From positions 1 through 64,000 of the forward strand of contig NZ_JALJXV010000008.1 in the NCBI RefSeq assembly GCF_024170285.1: a DNA stretch of 64,000 bases, read 5' to 3'. The translations under genes and the position numbers were made by a program. The notes under the pieces are model-generated. The model ran no database searches. It worked only from the letters and a program-made list of their open reading frames with translations, and was not told the origin of the DNA. Each line of letters begins with the position of its first letter. Position 1 is the first letter of the stretch. Source of the stretch: Natronocella acetinitrilica (GTDB lineage Bacteria; Pseudomonadota; Gammaproteobacteria; Nitrococcales; Aquisalimonadaceae). Of the stretch, positions 1 through 8,266 are shown piece by piece.

Positions 1-622
1 TCTGAGAATCTGCTCTTGCGCATCTGGGCCTCCTTGGGCTTAGTCTGCCCGGAGACCTCCAGTTTTCAATGGACCAATTTTCGGGGAAGGCGACACTGTC
101 ATCGAGTTTGTCGAGGGCGAGATGACCATCTGGCACGATCGGTCCTATCAGGTCATGACCAACGAGCCGACCTATGACCGGCAACTTGCGGTTCTGGAGT
201 ACTGGCAGAACGTGAACCCGCGAGAGTTCCTCCCGGGAACGGTGCGTGCTTCGGATCGGTTTGTCAGGGCCCATTTCTACATCAATGCAGTGACGCAAAG
301 CGCTGATCCCCGCATCGCGGCTGCCTCGGTATTCAGCGTAATCCGGCAGGCATCGGTCCCATGGGGCATCAGCGTGGCGGACGCGCCGAACCTGTCCACC
401 ACACGATGGCGGGTGGTCGCGGACCACAAGGACCGGCGCTATTACTTCGAATCCGTGATCTCGCCCAGCGTGTTCTGGGTCGATCTGGACAACCTCGACT
501 TTTCCAAGGGCAGCGACGTGGTCAAGCTGGATCTGGGCGTGGACATGGAACGGGTCATGTCGGGCGAAGTCTCGGCGGCATTCGAACCGGCCGCGCCCTT
601 TGCCTTCCAGCCTGCCGATTGA
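1..622 (+). pseudogene. choloylglycine hydrolase / penicillin acylase family remnant (5' incomplete, probable frameshift)
   Basis: The frame ending in TGA at 620-622 encodes the last ~170 residues of a linear amide C-N hydrolase (Ntn hydrolases that cleave bile salts, penicillin V or N-acyl-homoserine lactones). It has the family-typical run QVMTNEPTYDRQLA, then LPGTVRASDRFVRA, then a C-terminal region with STTRWR and SVFWVDL. In this frame a TAG lies at 41-43 and no good start exists. The ATG at 122 falls inside the conserved domain. The sequence preceding EGDTVIEF in the family (a strand ending in D-x-x-G) is instead found in the third frame (DLQFSMDQFSG, about 54-86), so a frameshift near 80-90 is likely. 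The catalytic N-terminal Cys region lies outside the window. It could be a pseudogene or a base error; the family call is firm and the broken state is an inference. Confidence 0.7.
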
Positions 623-662
623 CAGGCTCAGCAGGCTGAACCGAGGCGAAGTGCTGTTGCTG

Positions 663-1478
663 CTAATCCAGAGTCAGGTCGAGGAACATCATCAGGATAA
701 AGCCCACCATGAATCCCAGGTTGGCCTCGCGTTCGAAGCCCCGCCGGTGGGTCTCGGGAATGATCTCGTCGATGATGACGAACAGCATGGCACCCGCTGC
801 GAAACCCAGCGCCCAGGGCATGAGGGCGCTGCCGGCCAGGCCGATGAAGGCGGCGCCAACGATACCGCCCAGTGACATGACCAGGCCGGTCAGGGCTGCA
901 GCGCTGAATGCCTGCAGGCGGCTGTAACCCACGCTAAGCAGTGCTACAGCCACGACCAGCCCTTCCGGGAGGTTCTGGAGGCTGATCCCGGTGGTAATCG
1001 CGATCCCGTTGCCGAAATCATCCCCGGCAAAACCAATCCCGACTGACAGCCCCTCCGGAAAGTTATGGATGGCGATGGCGATCACGAACAGCCAGACCTT
1101 GCGCAACCGGGAGTGATCCACCGTCACGCCGTCAGGTCCGCTGATGAAGTGCTCATGGGGCAGGTAACGATCAGCAGCGAGGAAGAGCCCGGCGCCGAGC
1201 AGCATGGCCAAACCGATCCACAGCGGTGGTGCCACGAGCGTTTCAGTCAGATCACCTGCAATGCGCAGGCCGGGATCGATCAGGGAGAAAAACGTGGCGG
1301 CGAGCATGACGCCTGCGCCAAAGCTCATCATCGCCGTTTCAAGGCGGGGTGAGAGCTGCCGCAGGAAGAACACCGGGATGGCGCCGAGGCAGGTGGCAAG
1401 CCCCGCGATCAGGGCGGCACCCGCCGCGATGTAAAACAGTGGAATGCCGTCGGTCAGTGCGGTGAGCGTGTCGATCAT
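663..1478 (-). CDS. ZIP family divalent metal transporter
   Basis: A 271-residue inner-membrane protein of the ZIP (ZupT/GufA-like) family, which imports zinc, iron or manganese. The two metal-binding helices are intact: HNFPEG at about 138-143 and QNLPEG at about 168-173, with an acidic DEIIPE at 237-242. About eight hydrophobic segments are visible, with a short His-containing loop (PHEHF, VDHS) around 107-122 that may bind metal. The length fits bacterial ZIPs. Its ATG overlaps the stop of the upstream DUF2061 gene (ATGA), so the two are translationally coupled, and a Fur-like palindrome lies upstream of the pair. The substrate cannot be read from the sequence; an iron-type box would suit Fe or Mn. 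Confidence 0.9.
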   Translation of the reverse strand: MIDTLTALTDGIPLFYIAAGAALIAGLATCLGAIPVFFLRQLSPRLETAMMSFGAGVMLAATFFSLIDPGLRIAGDLTETLVAPPLWIGLAMLLGAGLFLAADRYLPHEHFISGPDGVTVDHSRLRKVWLFVIAIAIHNFPEGLSVGIGFAGDDFGNGIAITTGISLQNLPEGLVVAVALLSVGYSRLQAFSAAALTGLVMSLGGIVGAAFIGLAGSALMPWALGFAAGAMLFVIIDEIIPETHRRGFEREANLGFMVGFILMMFLDLTLD

Positions 1479-1660
1479 GCAGTCTCCGGGATTCGTCTCC
1501 AGATTTTTTCGTGCAGAAAGTACGCGACGGTGTTCGCCAGGGGTTCGATCAGGGCGACCAGTCCACCAATGATCATGCTGCCGGTCAGGGCAAAGACCAC
1601 AGCGAATGCCACCACCATATGGGTAACTGCGAAGGTCAAAGTCTTGATGAAATCTCTCAT
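1475..1660 (-). CDS. DUF2061 small membrane protein
   Basis: A 61-residue protein starting MRDFIKTLTF, with two hydrophobic stretches (about 10-27 and 28-48) and a family-typical C-terminal HEKIW. This matches DUF2061, a family of small membrane proteins of unknown function. The start was placed at the ATG ending at 1660 because a purine-rich ribosome site (GAGAGG) precedes it; the longer upstream reading lacks one and is not conserved in character. The stop overlaps the ATG of the ZIP transporter, so it is the first gene of a two-gene operon. A role in metal transport is only guilt by association. Confidence 0.75.
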   Translation of the reverse strand: MRDFIKTLTFAVTHMVVAFAVVFALTGSMIIGGLVALIEPLANTVAYFLHEKIWRRIPETA

Positions 1661-1718
1661 GGCCGGCCTCTCATTGGTTGTGTCTATAGTATGAGAGGTT
1701 TTAATCGATAAATACAAT

Positions 1719-1733
1719 TGAAAATCATTCTTA
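1719..1733. promoter_or_regulatory. Fur-like operator upstream of DUF2061-ZIP operon
   Basis: TGAAAATCATTCTTA matches the 7-1-7 Fur box (TGATAATnATTATCA) at 11 of 14 defined positions. It lies in an AT-rich stretch (about 1700-1750), about 60 bp before the start of the metal-transporter operon, where a promoter would be expected. The right flank (TTATTATTATC) extends the likeness. Binding by Fur, Zur or MntR-type proteins is an inference. Confidence 0.45.
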
Positions 1734-1788
1734 TTATTATCGAGCAGAGTTATCAAAATCGACTATCCTCTGTTGTGGAGGTGCAACA

Positions 1789-1808
1789 TTGTTGCTTTAT
1801 AGCAACAA
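1789..1808. promoter_or_regulatory. inverted repeat TTGTTGC-N6-GCAACAA upstream of DUF3015 gene
   Basis: A perfect 7-bp inverted repeat with a 6-bp spacer (TTTATA). It is preceded by a further GCAAC/GTTGC pair at 1783-1795, about 100 bp before the DUF3015 start. The identical arm-spacer-arm layout recurs at 34224-34243. It is probably an operator; the regulator is unknown. Confidence 0.5.
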
Positions 1809-1906
1809 GAAGCATTGCCGCACCCGCACGTTCCACGAGAGCGTGATTCTTCCGGTACCAGATCCGGGCCATGGACGTAACAAGCAACAGTCAGGAGTCA
1901 TCACTT

Positions 1907-2392
1907 ATGAAACGGAAACTCATCGCAATCGCATTGGCCGGCGCAGTGGCGCCCTTCAGCATGAATGCAGCCGCCGACAGCACCGGCTGTGGCCTCGGCA
2001 GCATGTTGTGGGATGGGCAGCAGGGCATTTTCCCCCAGGTCCTGGCAGTGACCACCAACGGCACCTCCGGTAACCAGACCTTCGGCATCACCTCCGGCAC
2101 CCTGGGCTGCGAGCAGGACGGCGTCATCCGTTCCTCGGCGGCGCTGGGCATGTACACCGGTTCAAACATCGACATGATCGCCCGCGACATGTCCATCGGC
2201 TCTGGTGAGTCACTGGACGTGCTGGCTGATCTGATGGGCATCGAAGCCGACGACCGGGAGCATTTCTTCACGGCTCTGCAGAGCAACTACGGCAATATCT
2301 TCCCCAGCGCCGACGTCACTGCGGAAGACGTGATTTCTGCCATTGACGAAACGCTGCGGCGTGATGAGCGCCTGGTACGCTACAGCGCGTAA
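1907..2392 (+). CDS. DUF3015 family exported protein
   Basis: 161 residues with a clear Sec signal peptide (KRK, hydrophobic core, cleavage after ...MNAAA), followed by the DUF3015 pattern: GCGLGSMLW near the mature N-terminus, a central TSGTLGC, and a C-terminal helix containing DRxHFF and NYGNIFPS. DUF3015 proteins are small periplasmic proteins of unknown role. The start MKRKL is chosen because it opens the signal peptide; the in-frame ATG at 1871 would add 12 polar residues in front of it. The gene is monocistronic, with a strong hairpin terminator just downstream and an inverted-repeat operator candidate upstream. Confidence 0.85.
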   Translation: MKRKLIAIALAGAVAPFSMNAAADSTGCGLGSMLWDGQQGIFPQVLAVTTNGTSGNQTFGITSGTLGCEQDGVIRSSAALGMYTGSNIDMIARDMSIGSGESLDVLADLMGIEADDREHFFTALQSNYGNIFPSADVTAEDVISAIDETLRRDERLVRYSA

Positions 2393-2409
2393 CGGATAGA
2401 CTCTTGCTT

Positions 2410-2438
2410 GCAAACGGCGCCTTTCCGGCGCCGTTTGC
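2410..2438 (+). terminator. hairpin terminator after DUF3015 gene
   Basis: A perfect 12-bp stem (2410-2421 with 2427-2438) and a TTTCC loop, 18 bp after the stop codon. The following T-tract is short (TTTG), so it is a strong hairpin with a weak U-run. Confidence 0.7.
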
Positions 2439-2456
2439 TTTGACTGGATAGCACGC

Positions 2457-4367
2457 ATGACCTGGCGCCTCCTGACGCCCGTCGGCCTGCTACTGCTGGT
2501 GCTTGCCGCCATCAGTGGCACGGCGGGGGCCACCCCTCTCGAAACCCTCCAGATCCAGGCCCGTGAGGCCAGGCTATCCCAAACCCGGGAATGGCAGGAC
2601 CTGCTGCACTACCGCGAGCGGCGTTTTCTGCCCGGGCGACGGAGTGCAACCCGGACCACGGCATTCTTCAACGCCGAGGCGGGTTGGCGAGACCCGCAGG
2701 CCGAGCTTGATGCCACCCTGGCTGCCTTCTTTCTTCCGCTGGACGCCGTGGAGGAGGGCGCCCAGCATCCCCAGTGCCGCTTCCCCGCTCGCTTTCGGTG
2801 GCTAGAAGACCGTCTTGACTGGGACGGCAACGCGCTGCCTCAACCAGTGTGCGAGCAGTATGAAGCCTGGCGGGATGCCATCAATCCCCATCGGGTCACA
2901 CTGATCTTTGCAGCCGCGTATCTGAACAACCCGGCCTCCATGTTCGGCCATACCCTGTTGCGGCTGGATCAGGAGCAGGAGCCTGGGAGCAGCCGCCTGC
3001 TGTCCTACGTGATCAACCATGCTGCCGCCACGGATGAGAGCAGCGGTTTTGTTTTTGCGGTGCGTGGCCTGACCGGTGGTTATCCGGGCCTTTTCTCCAT
3101 TATGCCGTACTACGAGAAGGTGCGGGAATACAACGCGTTGGAGAATCGCGATCTCTGGGAATACGAGCTGGACCTGACCCCCGAAGAGGTCGAGCGGCTG
3201 CTGATGCACACCTGGGAACTCCAGGGCGTCGCATTCCCGTATTTCTTTCTTTACCAGAACTGTTCCTACCGGCTGCTGGGGTTGCTTGACGTGGCCCGCC
3301 CCGGCATGGCGCTGTCCGATCGCTTCAACTGGTACGCCATTCCTACCGATACGGTACGTGTTGTACTGGAGGAAGAGGGCTTGTTTGCCGAGGTGGTTTA
3401 TCGCCCGGCGGAACGCACGGTGCTGGAGCAGCGCCTGGCGCGGCTCGACGCCGAGGCGCAGGATCGGACGCTGGGCCTCGCGCAGAGCCGGCTGGAGGCA
3501 GGCGATGCGCCGCTGGACACGTTGGATGAGGTAGCGCTGGCCGAGTTGGTGGAGACGGCCTACGGGTATCTGCATTTCCAGCACAGCCGTGGCCAGACGG
3601 ACGCCGACGAGCGCGAGCGCATGCGTGAATTGCTTTTGGTCCGCAGTCAGCTTGCCCGCCGAACCGAGCCCGTTGACGTAGAAACTCCTGCGGTTCGGCC
3701 TGACGAGGGGCATGGCACCTTGCGCATGGGGCTTGGTGGCGGTCGGCGTGGCGATGGCAACTTTGTTGGCCTCCATTGGCGTCCGGCTTATCACGATTTC
3801 CTTGATCCGCCGGCGGGTTATATTCCGGGTGCGCACATCGCCTACGGTGATCTCGAACTGCGCTATGACATGGAACGGGATCGCCCCCTGCTGGAGCGCC
3901 TGATGTTTGTGGACATCGAATCCATCGCGCCCCGGGATCAGTTCTTCCGCAACTGGTCATGGCGGATACGTGGCGGCTTCGAGCAACGTCTCAGGCCGGC
4001 CGCCAGACGCTCCCTGATGGGTGGCGTGGCGGGGGGCGGCGGCTACGCCTGGCAACCCTGGTCGGCCCCGGTTAGCGCAATGGCCGGGGTGGAGGTCGAT
4101 GCCTGGGCCAGCGAACGCCTGCCCGACAAGGCCCGCGCCGGCGCGGGGCCGCGGCTGGACCTGTTTCTCGGTGGCGAACGCCTGCGCTGGCGGGCGACCG
4201 CCATCGGCCAGGCTTACACTGACACGTCATCCAGCGCCTGGCGGCTTGACCTCGCGCAGTCCACCACTCTGGGCGAGCAGGCTTCACTGCGCCTCGGCGT
4301 CTCCCGCGAGCAGGACTTCGATTCTACCGAGACCAGCTTGCGCATGACGCTCTACGGGTATTTCTGA
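2457..4367 (+). CDS. DUF4105 (Lnb-type) periplasmic/outer-membrane protein
   Basis: 636 residues. It has an N-terminal signal peptide (hydrophobic core about 7-20, cleavage near GTAGA) and then a DUF4105 domain (about residues 110-300) with the characteristic NPASMFGHTLLRLD, a YNALENRDLWEYEL stretch and a Cys in QNCSYRLL. The C-terminal third (about 420-636) alternates short amphipathic strands and ends YGYF, which resembles an outer-membrane beta-barrel, as in many long DUF4105 proteins. The function is not established; related domains are found in papain-like hydrolases. The stop is followed after 1 base by the GTG of a lipoprotein hydrolase, so the two are co-transcribed and probably work together in the envelope. 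Confidence 0.8.
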   Translation: MTWRLLTPVGLLLLVLAAISGTAGATPLETLQIQAREARLSQTREWQDLLHYRERRFLPGRRSATRTTAFFNAEAGWRDPQAELDATLAAFFLPLDAVEEGAQHPQCRFPARFRWLEDRLDWDGNALPQPVCEQYEAWRDAINPHRVTLIFAAAYLNNPASMFGHTLLRLDQEQEPGSSRLLSYVINHAAATDESSGFVFAVRGLTGGYPGLFSIMPYYEKVREYNALENRDLWEYELDLTPEEVERLLMHTWELQGVAFPYFFLYQNCSYRLLGLLDVARPGMALSDRFNWYAIPTDTVRVVLEEEGLFAEVVYRPAERTVLEQRLARLDAEAQDRTLGLAQSRLEAGDAPLDTLDEVALAELVETAYGYLHFQHSRGQTDADERERMRELLLVRSQLARRTEPVDVETPAVRPDEGHGTLRMGLGGGRRGDGNFVGLHWRPAYHDFLDPPAGYIPGAHIAYGDLELRYDMERDRPLLERLMFVDIESIAPRDQFFRNWSWRIRGGFEQRLRPAARRSLMGGVAGGGGYAWQPWSAPVSAMAGVEVDAWASERLPDKARAGAGPRLDLFLGGERLRWRATAIGQAYTDTSSSAWRLDLAQSTTLGEQASLRLGVSREQDFDSTETSLRMTLYGYF

Positions 4368-4368
4368 C

Positions 4369-5223
4369 GTGTTCCGGAGTCTGCTCTGCGCATTGCTTGT
4401 CCTGGGGCTTGCTGGGTGTACCGGCCTGTTCCTGCAGCCGGAATCCGGCCACCGCTGGGATCCGGCCACCGCCGGCATTGCCTACGAGGATGTCTGGCTT
4501 GAGTCCGCCGACGGGGTGGCGCTGCACGCCTGGCTGCTACCCGTGGAGGAATCGGAGGTCCGTGGTCAGGTTCTGTTTCTGCACGGCAATGCCGAGAACA
4601 TCAGCACGCACCTGGCTTCCGTGTACTGGTTACCGGAGCACGGCTACGAGGTGCTGCTGCTGGATTATCGGGGGTTCGGTCTCTCCGAAGGCAGTGCCGA
4701 TGTCTCCGGTATCCATCGCGATAGCGAGGCTGCGCTGCGTTGGTTGCTGGGGCGGGGTGCGGACTACGGATTGCCGACGATATTGCTCGGGCAGAGCCTT
4801 GGCGGCGCGGTTGCGCTCACCGTGGCGGCGGAGTCCGAACTGGGCTCAGACCTCGCCGGTGTCGTGGCGGATAGCGCCTTCAGTAGCTACCGGGGCATCG
4901 CCAGGGAGAAGTTCGGTGAACTGTGGCTGACCTGGCCGCTGCAGTGGCCGTTGTCGCTGACCATATCCAATCGCTACTCACCGTTGACCCGGGTGCATCG
5001 CATCGCGCCGGTGCCGTTGTTGCTGATCGCCGGGGAAGACGACTGGATCGTGCCGCCCCATCATTCGCAGCGTCTGCACGACGCGGCTAACGATCCCAGC
5101 GAGCTCTGGCTGCTGCCGCAGACCGGTCATATCCAGAGCTTCAACGATGCGCAGACCCGGGCGCGTTTCGTGGACTGGCTGGATCATGCCCGGGAGGGTG
5201 CCTCCGGAAGCGATGCGCTTTGA
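4369..5223 (+). CDS. alpha/beta hydrolase lipoprotein
   Basis: 284 residues, GTG start. The N-terminal signal ends in a lipobox (LGLAGC, Cys17), so this is a predicted lipoprotein. The alpha/beta-hydrolase fold is shown by the oxyanion strand FLHGNAENIS, the DYRGFGLS motif, the nucleophile elbow GQSLGG (about 141-146), an acidic GEDDWIV and the catalytic His in QTGHIQSF. This resembles the YfhR/ABHD13 group of membrane-anchored serine hydrolases. It is translationally adjacent to the DUF4105 gene. The substrate is unknown; an ester or lipid is likely. Confidence 0.85.
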   Translation: MFRSLLCALLVLGLAGCTGLFLQPESGHRWDPATAGIAYEDVWLESADGVALHAWLLPVEESEVRGQVLFLHGNAENISTHLASVYWLPEHGYEVLLLDYRGFGLSEGSADVSGIHRDSEAALRWLLGRGADYGLPTILLGQSLGGAVALTVAAESELGSDLAGVVADSAFSSYRGIAREKFGELWLTWPLQWPLSLTISNRYSPLTRVHRIAPVPLLLIAGEDDWIVPPHHSQRLHDAANDPSELWLLPQTGHIQSFNDAQTRARFVDWLDHAREGASGSDAL

Positions 5224-5286
5224 CGGCGACCGTCATCTGGGTTTCAATCGCCGGTCTATCGCCAAAGTCTTGCGCAGGAGACGCAC

Positions 5287-6159
5287 ATGCCCGCCCTGGG
5301 GCCAAGGGAAACCGAGCCGGATGCCTGGCTACGCTGGCTCACGGAAGCGTATGCGCTGCTGCGCCGGCGCCCCGGCCAGACGCTGTGCTGGGCAGTTGCA
5401 TTACTGGTGCTGTTCTATCTCACCCATCGAATTTCCTTTGGTGTGTTGCGCTCGTTCGTTTTCTTCTTCCTCGCCATGCTGGGATTGACTGTATTCATTC
5501 GCCTTGCGGCGGCAGCTGACGAGAGCAAGCGCCGGCGGATAGCCGACCTGTTGCCGGAGAATACTCACTGCGTGCTGGCTCTGGGTGTGGCGGCGGCGCT
5601 TTTCTCCCTGCAGACAGGGCTGGAGCTGATGCTGCAGCCCCTGGCCGGGAGCTTTCAGACCGTTGTACAGGGTCTAGGCCTGTGGAGCCCCATCGGCAGC
5701 GACGGGCTGCCGGCCGCCGAGCCCCTGCGAATGACACTGGTTGGGCCGATCCTCGTGCCGGGCATACTGCTTGGCCTGGCGCTGCTGGCCGGGCTCCTGC
5801 TGTTGCTGGCTTTTGGCCAATGGTTTCTGCTGCCAATGATGGTCCTGCACAGCCCGCCGCTGCCGCCCTCCATGGTGGTCAGTGCCAAAGCGTACCCCCT
5901 CAACCCGGTACCCATGCTGGGCCTGTCCGGGGTGCTGGTCATCACCCTTGGCGTGCTCTTCCTGACCGTGGGCTGGCTCGGCCTGGTGATGATTCCGTTC
6001 TTCGGCGCGGTGATGTACACCTCCTATCGGGATGTGTTTCTCGGCCAGGGCGAGAATGCCGCCGAGGAATTCGAGGAAGATGACACCGTCGGCGTGCCCA
6101 TGGGCAACAGTCGATCAACCCTGGAGCAAAGTCCCCGCGCCCATGACCAGGCCGCTTGA
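5287..6159 (+). CDS. polytopic membrane protein of unknown function
   Basis: 290 residues with about six hydrophobic segments (near 36-50, 52-70, 95-115, 155-185, 188-205 and 215-245) and an acidic, polar C-terminal tail (EEFEEDD onward). I do not recognise a named family; the layout recalls small integral-membrane proteins of the BPSS1780-like type. The ATG at 5287 is used; a weak GCAGGAG lies just before it. The 3' end overlaps the start of the RNA methyltransferase by 17 bp in another frame, so the two are probably one transcript, but no shared function is evident. Confidence 0.6.
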   Translation: MPALGPRETEPDAWLRWLTEAYALLRRRPGQTLCWAVALLVLFYLTHRISFGVLRSFVFFFLAMLGLTVFIRLAAAADESKRRRIADLLPENTHCVLALGVAAALFSLQTGLELMLQPLAGSFQTVVQGLGLWSPIGSDGLPAAEPLRMTLVGPILVPGILLGLALLAGLLLLLAFGQWFLLPMMVLHSPPLPPSMVVSAKAYPLNPVPMLGLSGVLVITLGVLFLTVGWLGLVMIPFFGAVMYTSYRDVFLGQGENAAEEFEEDDTVGVPMGNSRSTLEQSPRAHDQAA

Positions 6160-7627
6160 TCCCCGGGCCCGGTTCCCGGATCGGGAAGCCCTCGCTGAGC
6201 GAATCTTCTCCCGCTACGCGACCATCATCGACGATGCGGATGCCCTGTTTGCCGCGTTACGCCGCCCCTTGCCACAAACGCTGTGGGCCAATCGCCTGCG
6301 CATCAGTCGGGAAAGACTGGCAGAACTGCTGCGGGAGGACGGCCTCGCGAGCACCGCGCTGCCCTGGTGGGATCAGGGCCTGCGGCTCGACGCCGAGGCC
6401 CGGCCCGGACTGCACTGGGGCTTTTTTGCAGGCCTGTTCCAGGTGCAGGAAGAGGTCTCCATGGTGCCCGTAACCTGTCTCGATCCACAGCCCGGTGATC
6501 GGGTGCTCGACCTTTGCGCCGCTCCCGGCAACAAGACCGCACAGATCGCCGTCGCCATGGCTAACCGGGGTACGGTGGTTGCCAACGACAGCAGCAGGGG
6601 CCGCATTCCCGCCATTCGCCAGACCACCAAACGCCTGGGCCTGGTGAATGTCTCGGTCACGGTGCGTGATGGCCAGGGGTTGCATGCCCGCGCCGGTGGT
6701 TTTGATCGCGTCCTGGTGGATGCCCCCTGCACCTGCGAGGGGACCTTCCGCAAGAGTCGAGTGCCGCAGATTGTTGCCGATGATGTCCGGCAGCGCACCG
6801 CGCGCATCCAGCAACGCCTTCTCACTAGGGCGGTGTCACTGACCCGGCCAGGCGGTCGAATCGTCTATTCCACCTGCACCTTCTCTCCGGAGGAGAACGA
6901 AGCCGTCGTGGACGCAGTGTTGCGGGCCCATCCCGGCAGCCTGCAAGTCCGGCCCATTCGGATTCCCGGTCTCAACCATGCACCGGGGCTACTGCATTGG
7001 GGGGATCAATCCTTCGATCCGGTCCTTGTTGGTGCCGCCCGCATCTGGCCCCACCACAATGACAGCGGTGGATTCTTCGTGGTTGTTCTGGACAAGGCAG
7101 CAACTGCGCCGGGCCCGGATGAGGCAGCGGCATTCTTTCGGCCGGCGGCAGCCCCGGACGAATGGAAACAGCCCTTTTCCGAACGTTTCGGCATGTCCAG
7201 CGCGGTGTGGGACGGTTTGCAGCTCGTGCGGCGCGGCGGCCGCCATATTCATGCGATCTCCAGTGATCACCAGGCGCCCCAGGCGCCGGCGCCGGATGTG
7301 CTCGGTCTGCCAATGGTCCGGCGCAAGAGCCTGCCACTGAAACCCACCACCGCCGCCGTGCTGCTGTTGGGGCACCATGCAAGTCGCAACGTGGTGGACC
7401 TCGATGCCGGGCAGCTGGGCTTGTACCAGCGCCGCGAGACAGCCGTGATGGAGCCGGACCAGCTGCTGCGCTGCAGTGGGCCGGGGCATGTGATCGTACG
7501 CTTCCGCGATCAGGTTATCGGCCTGGGGCAGCTGATCTACGATCGCGAGACACCCACGGTCTGGCTGCACAGCTTCATGCCCAAGGCCTGGGGGCCGGTG
7601 GATGCGGGGTCAGCGTCCGGCGAGTAG
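6143..7627 (+). CDS. NOL1/NOP2/Sun-family RNA m5C methyltransferase (RsmF-like)
   Basis: 494 residues. It transfers a methyl group from S-adenosylmethionine to C5 of cytidine in rRNA or tRNA. The SAM-binding motif VLDLCAAPGNKT lies at about 120-131, the catalytic motif IV DAPCTCEGTFRKS near 193, and the second cysteine motif VYSTCTFSPEEN near 240. Both family cysteines are present. A C-terminal RNA-binding-like region (about 330-494), as in RsmF/YebU, follows. The start at 6143 (MTRPLDP) is chosen because the longer reading into the upstream gene is not protein-like. The last 18 bases overlap the convergent isomerase gene. Which RNA is modified cannot be told from sequence alone. Confidence 0.9.
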   Translation: MTRPLDPRARFPDREALAERIFSRYATIIDDADALFAALRRPLPQTLWANRLRISRERLAELLREDGLASTALPWWDQGLRLDAEARPGLHWGFFAGLFQVQEEVSMVPVTCLDPQPGDRVLDLCAAPGNKTAQIAVAMANRGTVVANDSSRGRIPAIRQTTKRLGLVNVSVTVRDGQGLHARAGGFDRVLVDAPCTCEGTFRKSRVPQIVADDVRQRTARIQQRLLTRAVSLTRPGGRIVYSTCTFSPEENEAVVDAVLRAHPGSLQVRPIRIPGLNHAPGLLHWGDQSFDPVLVGAARIWPHHNDSGGFFVVVLDKAATAPGPDEAAAFFRPAAAPDEWKQPFSERFGMSSAVWDGLQLVRRGGRHIHAISSDHQAPQAPAPDVLGLPMVRRKSLPLKPTTAAVLLLGHHASRNVVDLDAGQLGLYQRRETAVMEPDQLLRCSGPGHVIVRFRDQVIGLGQLIYDRETPTVWLHSFMPKAWGPVDAGSASGE

Positions 7628-8176
7628 TTCCGCCTCGATGATATGCAGTCGGTCACAGCCGAAGAAAAGCGCGTCGCCGATGAAAAAGGTCGGGGCACCG
7701 AAGGCGCCGCGTTCTGCAGCTTCCTCCGTATTCGCCTTCAGTGCATCCCTGGCGCCCGCCGTGCCCGCACCAGCCAGGGCTTCCGATCCCAGTATGCCGG
7801 TGAGCGACTGCTCCTCGTCGATAGGCCGCCCCTCGGCCCAACGGGCCTGAAATAATTGCTGCGCCGCCGCGCGGCAGGCGTCGTCATCCATTGCCGCCAG
7901 TGCGCGTTGTGCCGTCAGGCTGTTGAAAGGAAAGTTGTCGGGCTTGCGCAGCGCAATGCCATGAAAGCGGGCCAGGCGCTCCAGGTCGTGCCAGAGATAG
8001 CGCGCCTTGGCAGGCAGTTCCAGGGGCGCGCGATTGCCGATGGTCTTGAACAGTCCACCGAGAAAAAAGGGCCGCCAGCGAACCGTTGCACCAGTGCGCC
8101 TCTCCAGCGCCGGTACCTGTGATGCGGCCACGTAACTGTAGGGGCTTACGGTGTCAAAAAAGAATTCGATCTGCAT
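7610..8176 (-). CDS. 2-hydroxychromene-2-carboxylate isomerase family protein (DsbA fold)
   Basis: 188 residues of the kappa-GST-like HCCA isomerase family. It opens with IEFFFDTVSPYSYVAA, where the Ser replaces the thioredoxin cysteine and activates glutathione, and it carries a FLGGLFK stretch and the C-terminal cis-Pro motif FGAPTFFIG. Family members use glutathione to isomerise chromene carboxylates in naphthalene degradation, but many genomic copies have no known substrate. No aromatic-degradation genes are nearby. It converges with the methyltransferase gene and overlaps it by 18 bp. Confidence 0.85.
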   Translation of the reverse strand: MQIEFFFDTVSPYSYVAASQVPALERRTGATVRWRPFFLGGLFKTIGNRAPLELPAKARYLWHDLERLARFHGIALRKPDNFPFNSLTAQRALAAMDDDACRAAAQQLFQARWAEGRPIDEEQSLTGILGSEALAGAGTAGARDALKANTEEAAERGAFGAPTFFIGDALFFGCDRLHIIEAELLAGR

Positions 8177-8266
8177 GGTCGGTGCCTTTGGGAAGCGGAG
8201 GCTTGTGCGCCAGTGTAGTCGGGGATAGTGTCGGCGCGTAAGGTCTCGCGGTTATCCGGAGTGGTC

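Noticed and set aside
6032..6142. N-terminal extension of the RNA methyltransferase
   Set aside because: It overlaps the preceding membrane-protein gene in another frame and has no family resemblance.
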